This document shows, piece after piece, positions 16,834-25,117 of a DNA stretch of 32,724 nucleotides. Source of the stretch: Bacteroidota bacterium (GTDB lineage Bacteria; Bacteroidota; Bacteroidia; Sphingobacteriales; Sphingobacteriaceae); contig JABDEQ010000022.1 of NCBI GenBank assembly GCA_013286985.1, positions 1 to 32,724 on the forward strand. Reading direction: 5' to 3'. Within the stretch, counting starts at the first letter, position 1. Each line of letters starts with the position of its first letter. The notes under the pieces are model-generated. The model saw only the letters and a list, made by a program, of their open reading frames with translations. It was not told the DNA's origin and ran no database searches. A program made the position numbers and the translations under genes.

Positions 16834-16839
16834 CACAGC

Positions 16840-17862
16840 ATGAACGAGCATTTAGATCCCGACCGCGACCGCCTCTCTCCTGCCGAACGTGATATTGAAA
16901 AAGTTTTGCGCCCGCAGGTATTTGAGGATTTTACAGGGCAGCATAAAATATTAGCTAATTTAAAGGTCTTTGTGCAAGCCGCCCGTCAACGAGGCGAAGC
17001 GCTTGACCATGTGCTGCTGCACGGCCCGCCGGGATTGGGCAAAACCACCCTATCAAATATTATTGCCAATGAAATGGGCGTAGGTATCAAAATCACCTCC
17101 GGTCCCGTTTTGGATAAGCCAGGTGACCTTGCCGGCTTGCTCACCAATTTAGAAACAGGCGATATTTTATTTATCGACGAAATACACCGCTTAAGTCCGC
17201 TGGTGGAAGAATATTTATATTCGGCCATGGAGGATTTTAAGATTGATATTATGCTGGAGAGCGGCCCCAACGCCCGTTCGGTACAAATTTCGCTGAATCC
17301 ATTTACATTGGTAGGCGCTACTACACGGTCGGGACTGTTAACGGCTCCTTTACGCGCCCGTTTCGGAATTAATTCCAGGCTGGAATATTATGATGCCAAG
17401 CTATTAACCACCATCCTGCTCAGATCATCATCTATATTAAAAACGCCTATCAGTGATGAAGGCGCTTATGAAATTGCACGTCGCAGTCGCGGAACGCCGC
17501 GTATTGCCAATGCTTTATTGCGCCGCACCCGCGATTTTGCCCAAATAAAAGGCGACGGCAATATTGATACGGCAATTGCCAAATATGCCTTAAATGCCCT
17601 TAATGTTGATGAGCATGGGCTCGACGAGATGGACAACAAAATATTAAGCACCATAATTGATAAATTTAAAGGCGGCCCGGTTGGCCTAAAAACCATAGCT
17701 ACCGCAGTGGGCGAAGACGAAGGCACCATTGAAGAAGTTTACGAGCCTTTTTTAATACAGGAAGGCTTTTTAATGCGCACTACACGTGGTCGCGAAGCTA
17801 CTGAAGCCGCATATAAACACCTCGGTAAAATAAAACTGGGTGGAAATGCGTCTTTATTTTAA
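16840..17862 (+). CDS. ruvB: Holliday junction branch migration helicase RuvB
   Basis: RuvB is the ATP-driven ring motor that, with RuvA, moves Holliday junctions during recombination repair. The N-terminal block [20 protein letters not shown] is diagnostic. The Walker A motif is [11 protein letters not shown] (about residues 60-70) and the Walker B motif [10 protein letters not shown] (about 108-117). The sensor region is [20 protein letters not shown], and the C-terminal winged-helix domain contains [20 protein letters not shown]. The length of 340 residues is normal. It is the first gene of a run with the GH92 and Gfo/Idh/MocA genes. ruvA and ruvC are not in the window. Confidence 0.98.
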   Translation: MNEHLDPDRDRLSPAERDIEKVLRPQVFEDFTGQHKILANLKVFVQAARQRGEALDHVLLHGPPGLGKTTLSNIIANEMGVGIKITSGPVLDKPGDLAGLLTNLETGDILFIDEIHRLSPLVEEYLYSAMEDFKIDIMLESGPNARSVQISLNPFTLVGATTRSGLLTAPLRARFGINSRLEYYDAKLLTTILLRSSSILKTPISDEGAYEIARRSRGTPRIANALLRRTRDFAQIKGDGNIDTAIAKYALNALNVDEHGLDEMDNKILSTIIDKFKGGPVGLKTIATAVGEDEGTIEEVYEPFLIQEGFLMRTTRGREATEAAYKHLGKIKLGGNASLF

Positions 17863-17899
17863 TAAAATAACATCCCTTAAATACCCCCTTACTATTGTA

Positions 17900-20179
17900 A
17901 TGAAAAATATCTTCCTTTTTTTAGCCTTACTTATTACGGTTAAAGGCTTCTCGCAACAAACAGCTAAAACTGTTAACCTGGTCGATTATATAAACCCTTT
18001 AATGGGTAGCGACTCCAAGTACGATCTTTCAAACGGCAACACCTACCCTGCTATTGCACTACCATGGGGAATGAACACCTGGACGGCGCAAACTGGTAAA
18101 ATGGGTGATGGCTGGCAATATACTTACGATGCCCATAAAATAAACGGTTTTAAAGAAACCCATCAGCCTTCACCGTGGATGAATGATTATGGCCAATTCG
18201 CTATTATGCCGGTAACGGGTCATTTAAAAGTATCGCAAAATGGCCGGGCAAGCTGGTTTTCGCACAAGGCAGAAATTGCTAAACCTTATTATTACAGCGT
18301 TTTTTTGGCTGATCATAATGTAACAACAGAGATTACACCGACTGACAGAACTGCTCAATTCAGGTTCACTTATCAGAAAAACGACAGTTCTTTTATTGTG
18401 ATAGATGCTTTTGATAAAGGATCATTTGTTAAAATTATCCCAAAAGAAAATAAGATCATCGGTTACTCAACCAAGTTTGCCCGCGGGCCTTTGAAAAACT
18501 TTAAGGATTATTTTGTAATTTATGTTGATAAGCCAATTGTACTTGCGCAAACCTATAGCGATTCTACCTTAACTGATTCTTTATCGCTTCACGCCAAACA
18601 TGCCATCGCTGTTATCGGCTTTAAAACCGGCGATAACGAAAAAGTGCATTTAAGGGTAGCATCGTCATTTGTTAGTTTTGAACAAGCAGAACTAAACTTA
18701 AAAAGAGAACAGGGTAATGATAGCTTCGATGTTACCGAGCAAAAAGCGAAGGCTGTTTGGAACAAAACGCTAAACCATTTAGTGGTTGAAGGCGGCTCTG
18801 TTGATCAAATGCGTACATTTTATTCGTGCATGTACCGCATGCTGTTTTTCCCTAATAAACTTTACGAAATTGATGCCAATAACAAATTGGTGCATTACAG
18901 CCCGTACACAGGCACAGTAATGCCGGGTTATATGTTTGCCGGAACAGGCTTTTGGGATACCTTCAGGGCGCTTTACCCATTCCTTAACCTGGTTTACCCC
19001 AGCATCAACAAAGAGATGCAGGAAGGCCTGATAAACGATTATAAAGAAGGTGGCTGGCTGCCCGAATGGTCGAGCCCCGGCTATTCTGATGTAATGGTGG
19101 GTAACAACTCTGCATCTGTGGTCTCCGAAGCCTATATTAAAGGCTTGCGTGGCTATGATATTGAAACATTATACCAGGCGCTGGTACACGGTGCCAATAA
19201 TGAAGGTCCGCGGGCAACAGGCCGTAAAGGTGTTGAATATTACAACCAGTTAGGCTATGTTCCTTATGATGTTAAGATAGATGAAAATGCAGCGCGTACC
19301 TTAGAATATTCTTATGACGACTTCGCCATTTATCAGTTAGGTAAAGCTTTGCACAAGCCTGAATCTGAAATTAGTACTTATAAAAAACGCGCCCTGAACT
19401 ACCGCAACCTGTTTGACCCATCAACAGGATTAATGCGTGGTAAAAATAAGGACGGATCTTTTGAAACGCCTTTTAATCCCTTTAAATGGGGCGATGCCTT
19501 TACCGAGGGCAATAGCTGGCATTATACCTGGGGTGTTTTTCAGGATATGCAGGGGCTTGTTAACCTGATGGGTGGTAAAAAACAGTTTATAGCTAAGCTT
19601 GATTCCGTGTTTACGCTGCCCCCTATTTTCGACGACAGCTATTATGGCGAAGTGATTCACGAAATCCGCGAAATGCAGATTGTTAACATGGGCCAGTACG
19701 CGCATGGTAACCAACCTATACAGCATATGCTTTATTTATATGGCTATGCGGGCCAGCCATGGAAAACCCAATACCACGTACGTGATGTTATGAACAAATT
19801 ATACATGGCCACGCCTGATGGCTATTGCGGCGACGAAGATAACGGGCAAACATCAGCATGGTACGTATTTTCGGCTATGGGTTTTTACCCGGTATGCCCG
19901 GCAAGCGATCAGTATGTGTTAGGTGCCCCCTTATTTAAAAAAATAACCGTGAACCTTGAAAACGGCAAAAAAATAGTGATCAACGCTTCTAATAACAGCG
20001 ATAGCAATATTTATGTAAACACCATGACGGTTAACGGCCAGCCTTATGATTTTAACTGGTTAAGTCATAAAGCATTGCTAAAGGGCGCAAACATTAACTT
20101 TAACATGTCGGCGCAGCCCAACAAACAACGTGGTACAAAAGATGCCGATGCTCCATATTCATTATCAACTGATAAATAG
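17900..20179 (+). CDS. GH92-family alpha-mannosidase, exported
   Basis: This calcium-dependent exo-alpha-mannosidase removes mannose from N-glycan or yeast-mannan type glycans, probably in the periplasm or at the surface. A signal peptide (KNIFLFLALLITVKGFSQQ) precedes the catalytic part. Family blocks in order are DYINPLMGSDS, ALPWGMNTWTAQTG, GTGFWDTFRALYPF, WLPEWSSPGYSDVMVGNNSA, GNSWHYTWGVFQDMQGLV, HEIREMQ with the likely acid Glu, and GDEDNGQTSAWYVFSAMGFY with the likely base Asp. The mature length is typical at about 740 residues. I took the ATG at 17900, because the longer frame from 17840 overlaps ruvB and places 20 extra residues before the signal peptide. The gap to ruvB is 37 bp and to the next gene 3 bp. 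Confidence 0.95.
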   Translation: MKNIFLFLALLITVKGFSQQTAKTVNLVDYINPLMGSDSKYDLSNGNTYPAIALPWGMNTWTAQTGKMGDGWQYTYDAHKINGFKETHQPSPWMNDYGQFAIMPVTGHLKVSQNGRASWFSHKAEIAKPYYYSVFLADHNVTTEITPTDRTAQFRFTYQKNDSSFIVIDAFDKGSFVKIIPKENKIIGYSTKFARGPLKNFKDYFVIYVDKPIVLAQTYSDSTLTDSLSLHAKHAIAVIGFKTGDNEKVHLRVASSFVSFEQAELNLKREQGNDSFDVTEQKAKAVWNKTLNHLVVEGGSVDQMRTFYSCMYRMLFFPNKLYEIDANNKLVHYSPYTGTVMPGYMFAGTGFWDTFRALYPFLNLVYPSINKEMQEGLINDYKEGGWLPEWSSPGYSDVMVGNNSASVVSEAYIKGLRGYDIETLYQALVHGANNEGPRATGRKGVEYYNQLGYVPYDVKIDENAARTLEYSYDDFAIYQLGKALHKPESEISTYKKRALNYRNLFDPSTGLMRGKNKDGSFETPFNPFKWGDAFTEGNSWHYTWGVFQDMQGLVNLMGGKKQFIAKLDSVFTLPPIFDDSYYGEVIHEIREMQIVNMGQYAHGNQPIQHMLYLYGYAGQPWKTQYHVRDVMNKLYMATPDGYCGDEDNGQTSAWYVFSAMGFYPVCPASDQYVLGAPLFKKITVNLENGKKIVINASNNSDSNIYVNTMTVNGQPYDFNWLSHKALLKGANINFNMSAQPNKQRGTKDADAPYSLSTDK

Positions 20180-20182
20180 ATC

Positions 20183-21271
20183 ATGAAAAATTCATTAAAA
20201 CCATTTTTATTCACCATCATGCTTGGTGCTTTTATAAGCACAGCAAATGCACAAAAGAGCTTGAGGTTAGTCATTGCCGGTTTAAATCATAACCACGTTT
20301 ATGGCATTTTGAATCGGTATAAAAGCGGCACAGCTAACATTGTTGGCATAGCCGAACCCAACAAAGCCCTGTGGGTAAAATTCGGCAAGCAGTTTAACAT
20401 ACCCGATTCATTGTTTTTTACCGATCTTAAAACAATGGTTCTTAAAACCCGACCCGATGCTGTTTTAGGTTATAACGCAGCTGCTAACCATGTAGATATT
20501 GTTGAGGTTTGTGCCCCGCTGCATATCCCGGTGATGGTTGAAAAACCGCTGGCAGCCACTTTAAGTCAGGCCAAACGAATGGAAACACTGGCCAATGAAT
20601 ATGGCATTAAGGTATTAACCAATTACGAAACAACCTGGTATCCTTCCAACTGGGATATATACAATACAGTAAACGCCGGCACTATCGGCGGTATCAGAAA
20701 AATGGTAGCACACGACGGGCACCAGGGGCCAAAAGAAATTGGCTGTAGCGAAGAGTTTTTAGCATGGCTCACCGACCCTGTACTAAACGGAGCCGGTGCA
20801 CTTAATGATTTCGGCTGTTACGGCGCCGACCTGATGACCTGGATGATGCATGGCGAACGGCCAATTGCAGTAACAGCTATAGCCCGGCATTATAAACCTG
20901 CTGTTTATCCAAAAGTTGAGGATGATGCCACTGTTATTGTAGAATACAAAGGAGCTACCGGACAAATAGAAGGATCATGGAACTGGCCATTCTCCATAAA
21001 AGATTTTGAAGTTTATGGCGAAACCGGCTATCTGCACGCTTTAGATACCAGCCATATAGTAAGCCGGATGCGTGAAAATATTAAAGGTTCAAAAACGGTT
21101 AATCCGCTGGCGGCACCAATAAATGATCCGATAATTTATTTAACCGCCGTGCTGCATAATCAAATACCCGGTACCGATGATCTATCCTCACTAAAATACA
21201 ATATGATAGTGATGGAAATATTGGATGCTGCAAAAAGATCAATTGCCGAAGGAAAAAGAATAACCTTATAA
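20183..21271 (+). CDS. Exported Gfo/Idh/MocA-family oxidoreductase
   Basis: This is a predicted NAD(P)-dependent sugar oxidoreductase with a signal peptide (PFLFTIMLGAFISTANAQ), so it probably works in the periplasm. The Rossmann start is LVIAGLNHNHVYGILNRY, which lacks the classical GxGxxG glycines. The family EKP motif is present in MVEKPLAATLSQAKRMETLA. The second domain includes GGIRKMVAHDGHQGPKEIG and DFGCYGADLMTWMM, a metal- or substrate-binding-like block. The length of 362 residues is normal. Its start lies 3 bp after the GH92 stop, so the two are co-expressed and may act on the same glycan, for example as an Idh-type glycosidase or sugar-modifying enzyme. The substrate is not known. 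Confidence 0.9.
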   Translation: MKNSLKPFLFTIMLGAFISTANAQKSLRLVIAGLNHNHVYGILNRYKSGTANIVGIAEPNKALWVKFGKQFNIPDSLFFTDLKTMVLKTRPDAVLGYNAAANHVDIVEVCAPLHIPVMVEKPLAATLSQAKRMETLANEYGIKVLTNYETTWYPSNWDIYNTVNAGTIGGIRKMVAHDGHQGPKEIGCSEEFLAWLTDPVLNGAGALNDFGCYGADLMTWMMHGERPIAVTAIARHYKPAVYPKVEDDATVIVEYKGATGQIEGSWNWPFSIKDFEVYGETGYLHALDTSHIVSRMRENIKGSKTVNPLAAPINDPIIYLTAVLHNQIPGTDDLSSLKYNMIVMEILDAAKRSIAEGKRITL

Positions 21272-21340
21272 ACAGGCTGTTTAAAATAATTTCAAACTTT
21301 TATTGTTATTCTTTATTTATATGCAAAGGCAAAATTATAG

Positions 21341-21348
21341 TACTTTTG
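21341..21348 (+). promoter_or_regulatory. -7 promoter element of the deacetylase gene
   Basis: TACTTTTG is an exact TAnnTTTG. It overlaps the TTG of the longer reading frame (21346), which argues that translation starts at the ATG at 21388. Confidence 0.55.
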
Positions 21349-21387
21349 CCCACTTTAAAATCTCAAATACAACATATCTGTTTCCAA

Positions 21388-22173
21388 ATGATTAAACAAT
21401 TTTTAGCTGTTGCGGCCCTTTCTTTTTCCGCTTTAGTTTCTTCAGCACAATCAGCAAACAATGCTGCTATTATGGCCCGCAAACAAGTGCCAATTGTATG
21501 TTACCACCAGATCCGCGATTGGAGGCCAACTGATTCAAAAACATCAAAAGATTATATTATCCCTGTTGCTGCTTTTAAAGAACACATAAAAATGCTGGCC
21601 GATAGCGGTTACCATACCATATTGCCCGATCAGTTATACGCTTATCTAACAAAAGGCACTCCACTGCCAAGCAAGCCCATTATGCTTACGTTTGACGATA
21701 CCGATCTGGATCAATTTGAGATTGCACGTCCTACTTTACAGAAATACGGCTTTAAAGCTGTTTATTTCATCATGACGGTTTCTTTAGGTCGCCCGCATTA
21801 CATGAGCAAAGAGCAGGTTAAACAATTATCAGACGAAGGAAACGTAATTGCCAGCCATACCTGGGATCACCACAGGGTTGACAGATATAAACATGACCCA
21901 AATCCAAAAAAGGATGACTGGGTGATTCAGATTGAAAAGCCAACCCAAAAACTGGAACAAATTACCGGCAAAAAAATGGAATACTTTGCTTACCCGTTTG
22001 GTGTTTGGAAAAAACCGGTACTACCAATCGTTCAGAAGTATGGTTTTAAGCTGGCGTTCCAACTGGCTGACAAACGTGATCCTGACTACCCGTTGATGAC
22101 CGTTAGAAGGATATTGGATAGTGGCTACTGGTCAACAAAAACATTTAGCAATAGCTTAAGACATAGTTTTTAA
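21388..22173 (+). CDS. Secreted polysaccharide deacetylase (NodB homology, CE4-like)
   Basis: This enzyme is predicted to remove N-acetyl or O-acetyl groups from cell-wall or extracellular polysaccharide. It has a signal peptide (FLAVAALSFSALVSSAQSA). NodB-type motifs are in order: VPIVCYHQIRDW, motif 1 MLTFDDTDLDQF with the metal and base Asp pair, motif 2 VIASHTWDHHRVD with two His, and motif 3 YFAYPFGVWKKPV. The length from the ATG at 21388 is 261 residues, within the family range. A TTG at 21346 in the same frame would add 14 residues, but it overlaps the promoter box. The gene sits after the GH92 and Gfo/Idh/MocA genes but has its own promoter and terminator. Confidence 0.92.
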   Translation: MIKQFLAVAALSFSALVSSAQSANNAAIMARKQVPIVCYHQIRDWRPTDSKTSKDYIIPVAAFKEHIKMLADSGYHTILPDQLYAYLTKGTPLPSKPIMLTFDDTDLDQFEIARPTLQKYGFKAVYFIMTVSLGRPHYMSKEQVKQLSDEGNVIASHTWDHHRVDRYKHDPNPKKDDWVIQIEKPTQKLEQITGKKMEYFAYPFGVWKKPVLPIVQKYGFKLAFQLADKRDPDYPLMTVRRILDSGYWSTKTFSNSLRHSF

Positions 22174-22180
22174 CCCCTGA

Positions 22181-22242
22181 CCCCTTAAAGGGGGAACTTT
22201 TGATATTTAAAAATCCTCTTTGACTTCAAAGGGGATTTTTTG
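22181..22242 (+). terminator. Palindrome and terminator after the deacetylase
   Basis: A small palindrome (CCCCTT A AAGGGG, 22181-22193) is followed by a 13 bp stem (22211-22223 with 22226-22238, one G-T pair) and a T-run to 22242. The second stem is a standard terminator. The CCCC/GGGG box just after the stop may belong to a repeated intergenic element. Confidence 0.75.
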
Positions 22243-22352
22243 TTTTGAGGGCGATTGGCAGGTCGATAAAATCATTTTTTTCATAACGATGGGTTTTAGA
22301 ACTCATCGTTATATGGGTAAATAACGGGCTGTTTTAAAATTCAGTTTTATGG

Positions 22353-22360
22353 TATATTTG
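22353..22360 (+). promoter_or_regulatory. -7 promoter element very close to the queG start
   Basis: TATATTTG is an exact TAnnTTTG and ends only five bases before the queG ATG, which would place transcription start at or next to the start codon. Confidence 0.5.
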
Positions 22361-22365
22361 CAGCA

Positions 22366-23307
22366 ATGTTCCAAAACAAACAGCAATATAGCACGCTAAT
22401 AAAAAATGAAGCCAAAAGGCTGGGCTTTATATTTTGTGGCATATCAAAAGCTGAATTTTTGGAGGAAGAAGCACCCCGGCTGGAAAAGTGGTTAGAAAAC
22501 AATATGCAGGGCGAAATGCGTTACATGGAAAATCATTTCGACAAACGCCTCGATCCACGTTTATTGGTTGATGATGCAAAATCGGTGATCTCGCTGGGCC
22601 TTAATTATTTCACTCCAAATCAACAGGTTGATCCGGCGGGGCCTAAAATTTCTAAATACGCTTATGGCGCCGATTATCATCAGGTAATAAAAGAAAAGCT
22701 GAAAGAACTACTGGAATTTATAAACGAACAGATAGGCGAAGTAAGCGGTCGGGCCTTTGTTGATTCGGCACCGGTGCTGGATAAGGCATGGGCAAAAAAA
22801 GCAGGTTTAGGGTGGATAGGAAAAAACACCAATCTGATAAGCAAACGTGTTGGCTCATTCTTTTTTTTAGCGGAGCTGATAGTCGATATTGATCTGGAAT
22901 ATGACATTGCCCCAACGGCCGATCATTGTGGTACTTGCACCAATTGTATTGATGCCTGCCCTACTGAAGCTATTGTAGGGCCTTATATTGTTGATGGCAG
23001 CAGATGTATCTCCTATCTCACCATCGAATTAAAAAATGAAATCCCCGAAGAGTTTAAAGGCAAAATGGACAACTGGATGTTTGGCTGTGATGTTTGCCAG
23101 GACGTATGCCCCTGGAACAAATTTTCGGTATTGCACCAGGAACCTGCATTTGTTCCCCACCCCGATCTGTTAAATTTAAAAAAACAGGATTGGGAAGACA
23201 TCACCGAAGAAGTATTTAAAAAAGTATTTAAAAACTCCGCCGTAAAACGAACCAAATTCACCGGCCTGAAAAGAAATATCAATTTCTTAGGAAGTGACAG
23301 TTTTTAA
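22366..23307 (+). CDS. queG: Epoxyqueuosine reductase QueG
   Basis: QueG is the cobalamin- and iron-sulphur-dependent enzyme that reduces epoxyqueuosine to queuosine in tRNA, the last step of queuosine synthesis. The N-terminal half has [20 protein letters not shown] and [18 protein letters not shown]. The cobalamin-binding region holds [20 protein letters not shown] followed by IGKNTNLI. Two 4Fe-4S clusters are evident: [16 protein letters not shown], and [11 protein letters not shown] further on. The 313 residues match bacterial QueG. The ATG is preceded by a promoter box only five bases away, so the mRNA may be leaderless or nearly so. It converges on the exonuclease gene. Confidence 0.96.
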   Translation: MFQNKQQYSTLIKNEAKRLGFIFCGISKAEFLEEEAPRLEKWLENNMQGEMRYMENHFDKRLDPRLLVDDAKSVISLGLNYFTPNQQVDPAGPKISKYAYGADYHQVIKEKLKELLEFINEQIGEVSGRAFVDSAPVLDKAWAKKAGLGWIGKNTNLISKRVGSFFFLAELIVDIDLEYDIAPTADHCGTCTNCIDACPTEAIVGPYIVDGSRCISYLTIELKNEIPEEFKGKMDNWMFGCDVCQDVCPWNKFSVLHQEPAFVPHPDLLNLKKQDWEDITEEVFKKVFKNSAVKRTKFTGLKRNINFLGSDSF

Positions 23308-23491
23308 TGCGGAGTGCGGAATACCAAATGCGGAATGAGAATGATTAAATGCGAAATGATGCGTTTTGAATACGAAATTAGAACCAAACTTCAATCGACA
23401 TTCTCAAATTCCAATCCGCCTATTGGCGGACCGACTTCCGAAATAAAAAAATAAATTCCGAAATCGAAATTCCGAAATCTGAAATCCAAAA
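23308..23491. repeat. Convergent intergenic region of short degenerate repeats
   Basis: The left half repeats TGCGGAATG-like and ATGCGAAATG-like words. The right half repeats TTCCGAAAT and GAAATC words at roughly 7-15 base spacing. A perfect stem TCCGCC/GGCGGA (around 23415-23430) lies between them. No coding potential is seen. Confidence 0.5.
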
Positions 23492-24553
23492 CTATCCTTT
23501 CTTAAATTTATCGGCCAGCATTTTCAGCATGTCTTCATTTACGGGTTTAGCCGGTTCATCATCCTTCTTTTTAAAAGGTTTTTGATCGGGCCTCATATTA
23601 TCATTGTTTTTGGGATGGTTGGGCTTGATAAACTCTTTTTTAAATGGCTTATCGGCCGGTTTTGCTTCGGCAGTAGCATCACCTGCCGGCTCCTGTGGCT
23701 GGGGCTGCGGTTTGGGCTGCACAGGCCTCGGCTGTCTTTCAGCTATTCTTTTAGCATTCCAGCGGTTATGTATTTCCTCCAGTTTACGCTTGGTGTATAA
23801 AGGAAAATCGCCCTGCATCATCCATGAATAATAACTCGGTTCAATTCTTAATACATCTTCTACCGATTTGCCTTTATGCTTACCAAAATTAAAGGTTTCT
23901 TCACCAGCCTCGTTATAAACCATTCTTCCGGCAAAATCAACAGGGCGGCTCAGATTGGTAAAATTGTGCAGCGCTTCCACATCGTTTACAACCGGGATAG
24001 ATTTGTTCCCCTTTTTATCTTCCCATTCGGTATTTTCATAACGGGCTACCTGAGCAAGCAAAACCTCCATAGTAGCACGGGTATCATCCTCAGCCGAGTG
24101 GGCATTCATAATTTGTTTATCGCAATAAAACTTGTAAGCAGCTTTCAAAGTGCGCTGCTCCATCTGGTGAAATATATTTTGTACGTCAACAAAGTGGCGG
24201 TTATCCAGATCAAACAAAACATCCGATTTTAAAAACTCCTCCATCAACATCGGTATATCAAACTTATTCGAGTTATACCCCGCCAAATCGCTAACATCAA
24301 TAAAATCAGCAATTAATTGAGCAATCGCCTTAAAAGCAGGTTCGTTCTTTACATCCTCGTCATATATGCCATGCACCAGCGATGATTCCAGCGGAATTGG
24401 CATACCCGGATTTACCCTAAAGGTTTTCACCTCTTCGCTGCCGTCGGGGTGTAATTTTATAACAGATATTTCAACAATACGGTCAACACCAATATTAGTT
24501 CCTGTTGTTTCCAGGTCGAAGAATGCCAGAGGGCGCTTTAAATTAAGTTTCAT
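23492..24553 (-). CDS. DEDDh 3'-5' exonuclease with ExoX-like C-terminal domain
   Basis: This is a DnaQ-type nuclease. The N-terminal exonuclease domain (about residues 1-175) has ExoI LAFFDLETTGTNIG with the Asp and Glu pair, ExoII SDLAGYNSNKFDIPML, and ExoIII IMNAHSAEDDTRATMEVL with the His and Asp. A small domain follows (about 215-265, FNFGKHKGKSVEDVL then PSYYSWMMQGDFP), as in exodeoxyribonuclease X-like tails. The last about 75 residues are Pro/Lys-rich and disordered. Likely a DNA repair or proofreading-type nuclease; the substrate is not certain. I chose the ATG at 24553 over a TTG one codon upstream. It converges with queG. Confidence 0.9.
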   Translation of the reverse strand: MKLNLKRPLAFFDLETTGTNIGVDRIVEISVIKLHPDGSEEVKTFRVNPGMPIPLESSLVHGIYDEDVKNEPAFKAIAQLIADFIDVSDLAGYNSNKFDIPMLMEEFLKSDVLFDLDNRHFVDVQNIFHQMEQRTLKAAYKFYCDKQIMNAHSAEDDTRATMEVLLAQVARYENTEWEDKKGNKSIPVVNDVEALHNFTNLSRPVDFAGRMVYNEAGEETFNFGKHKGKSVEDVLRIEPSYYSWMMQGDFPLYTKRKLEEIHNRWNAKRIAERQPRPVQPKPQPQPQEPAGDATAEAKPADKPFKKEFIKPNHPKNNDNMRPDQKPFKKKDDEPAKPVNEDMLKMLADKFKKG

Positions 24554-24756
24554 CAATAAGATGTATTATTTACAAGGTATTTTTATTGCTTTTTAACGGG
24601 ATAAGATTTTTTATGTTACTTAAAATCTTACCGCATTAAGTTTTATGCAAAGGCTGCAAAGGTCATAAAAAGAATCAGTACTATAAATTTAAAACCACAT
24701 AATTTTTCGTGAACAATGTTTTATTTTTCGCTGTCCTTATTGCAAATTAAATATCA

Positions 24757-24961
24757 TGAAAAAAACGTTACTGTTCTTAATTATTTTATCAGTTATTTCA
24801 AAAATATCGCAGGCCCAAAATTTCGATTACGGCAAAGCCAGCCGACATGAAAAAATATGATAAGGGTACTAAATGAATTTGGAGGCGCTTAAATTCGTAA
24901 ACAAGGTGCTTTTAGCGTAGTTGCCTATCGGGACATGGTTGATTTCTTCCAGAAAAACTAA
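24757..24961 (+). pseudogene. Decayed gene remnant, DUF3857-like N-terminus
   Basis: A start with a perfect signal peptide (KKTLLFLIILSVISKISQAQ) leads into NFDYGKAS and then stops after 34 codons. In shifted frames the sequence continues as DMKKYDKGT and then LNEFGGA, matching in order the first residues of exported DUF3857/transglutaminase-type proteins as I remember them. A final frame reads GAFSVVAYRDMVDFFQKN and ends at 24961; I cannot place that piece. At least two frameshifts or deletions and a near-total loss of the body are needed to explain it, so this is a relic. Its last bases overlap the end of the small minus-strand gene. Confidence 0.5.
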
Positions 24962-25080
24962 CTGAAAATAATGATGCCGAGGATAATACCCACTACCATA
25001 ATAACATAGAGGAGTATTTCATTGCCTGCAAACTTTTTGTATTTTGTCCAGAAGCTATATTTTTCTTCGTCTTTAGCCAT
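24958..25080 (-). CDS. 40-residue single-helix membrane peptide
   Basis: This short reading frame encodes a charged cytoplasmic start (MAKDEEKYSFWTKYKKFAGN) and one C-terminal membrane helix (EILLYVIMVVGIILGIIIFS). Support comes from a perfect TAnnTTTG box (TAACTTTG, minus strand, 25095 to 25088) seven bases before the ATG, and from the tidy amphipathic/hydrophobic layout. I do not recognise a family. The gene diverges from the frameshifted TMEM175-type gene with only 37 bp between starts. It could assist a membrane complex, but no function can be claimed. Confidence 0.6.
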   Translation of the reverse strand: MAKDEEKYSFWTKYKKFAGNEILLYVIMVVGIILGIIIFS

Positions 25081-25087
25081 AATAAGG

Positions 25088-25095
25088 CAAAGTTA
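25088..25095 (-). promoter_or_regulatory. -7 promoter element of the small membrane peptide gene
   Basis: The minus strand reads TAACTTTG, an exact TAnnTTTG, seven bases before the ATG. No -33 TTTG is seen at the right distance. Confidence 0.45.
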
Positions 25096-25117
25096 TTAAT
25101 TATTAAGGTTTTTGTTT

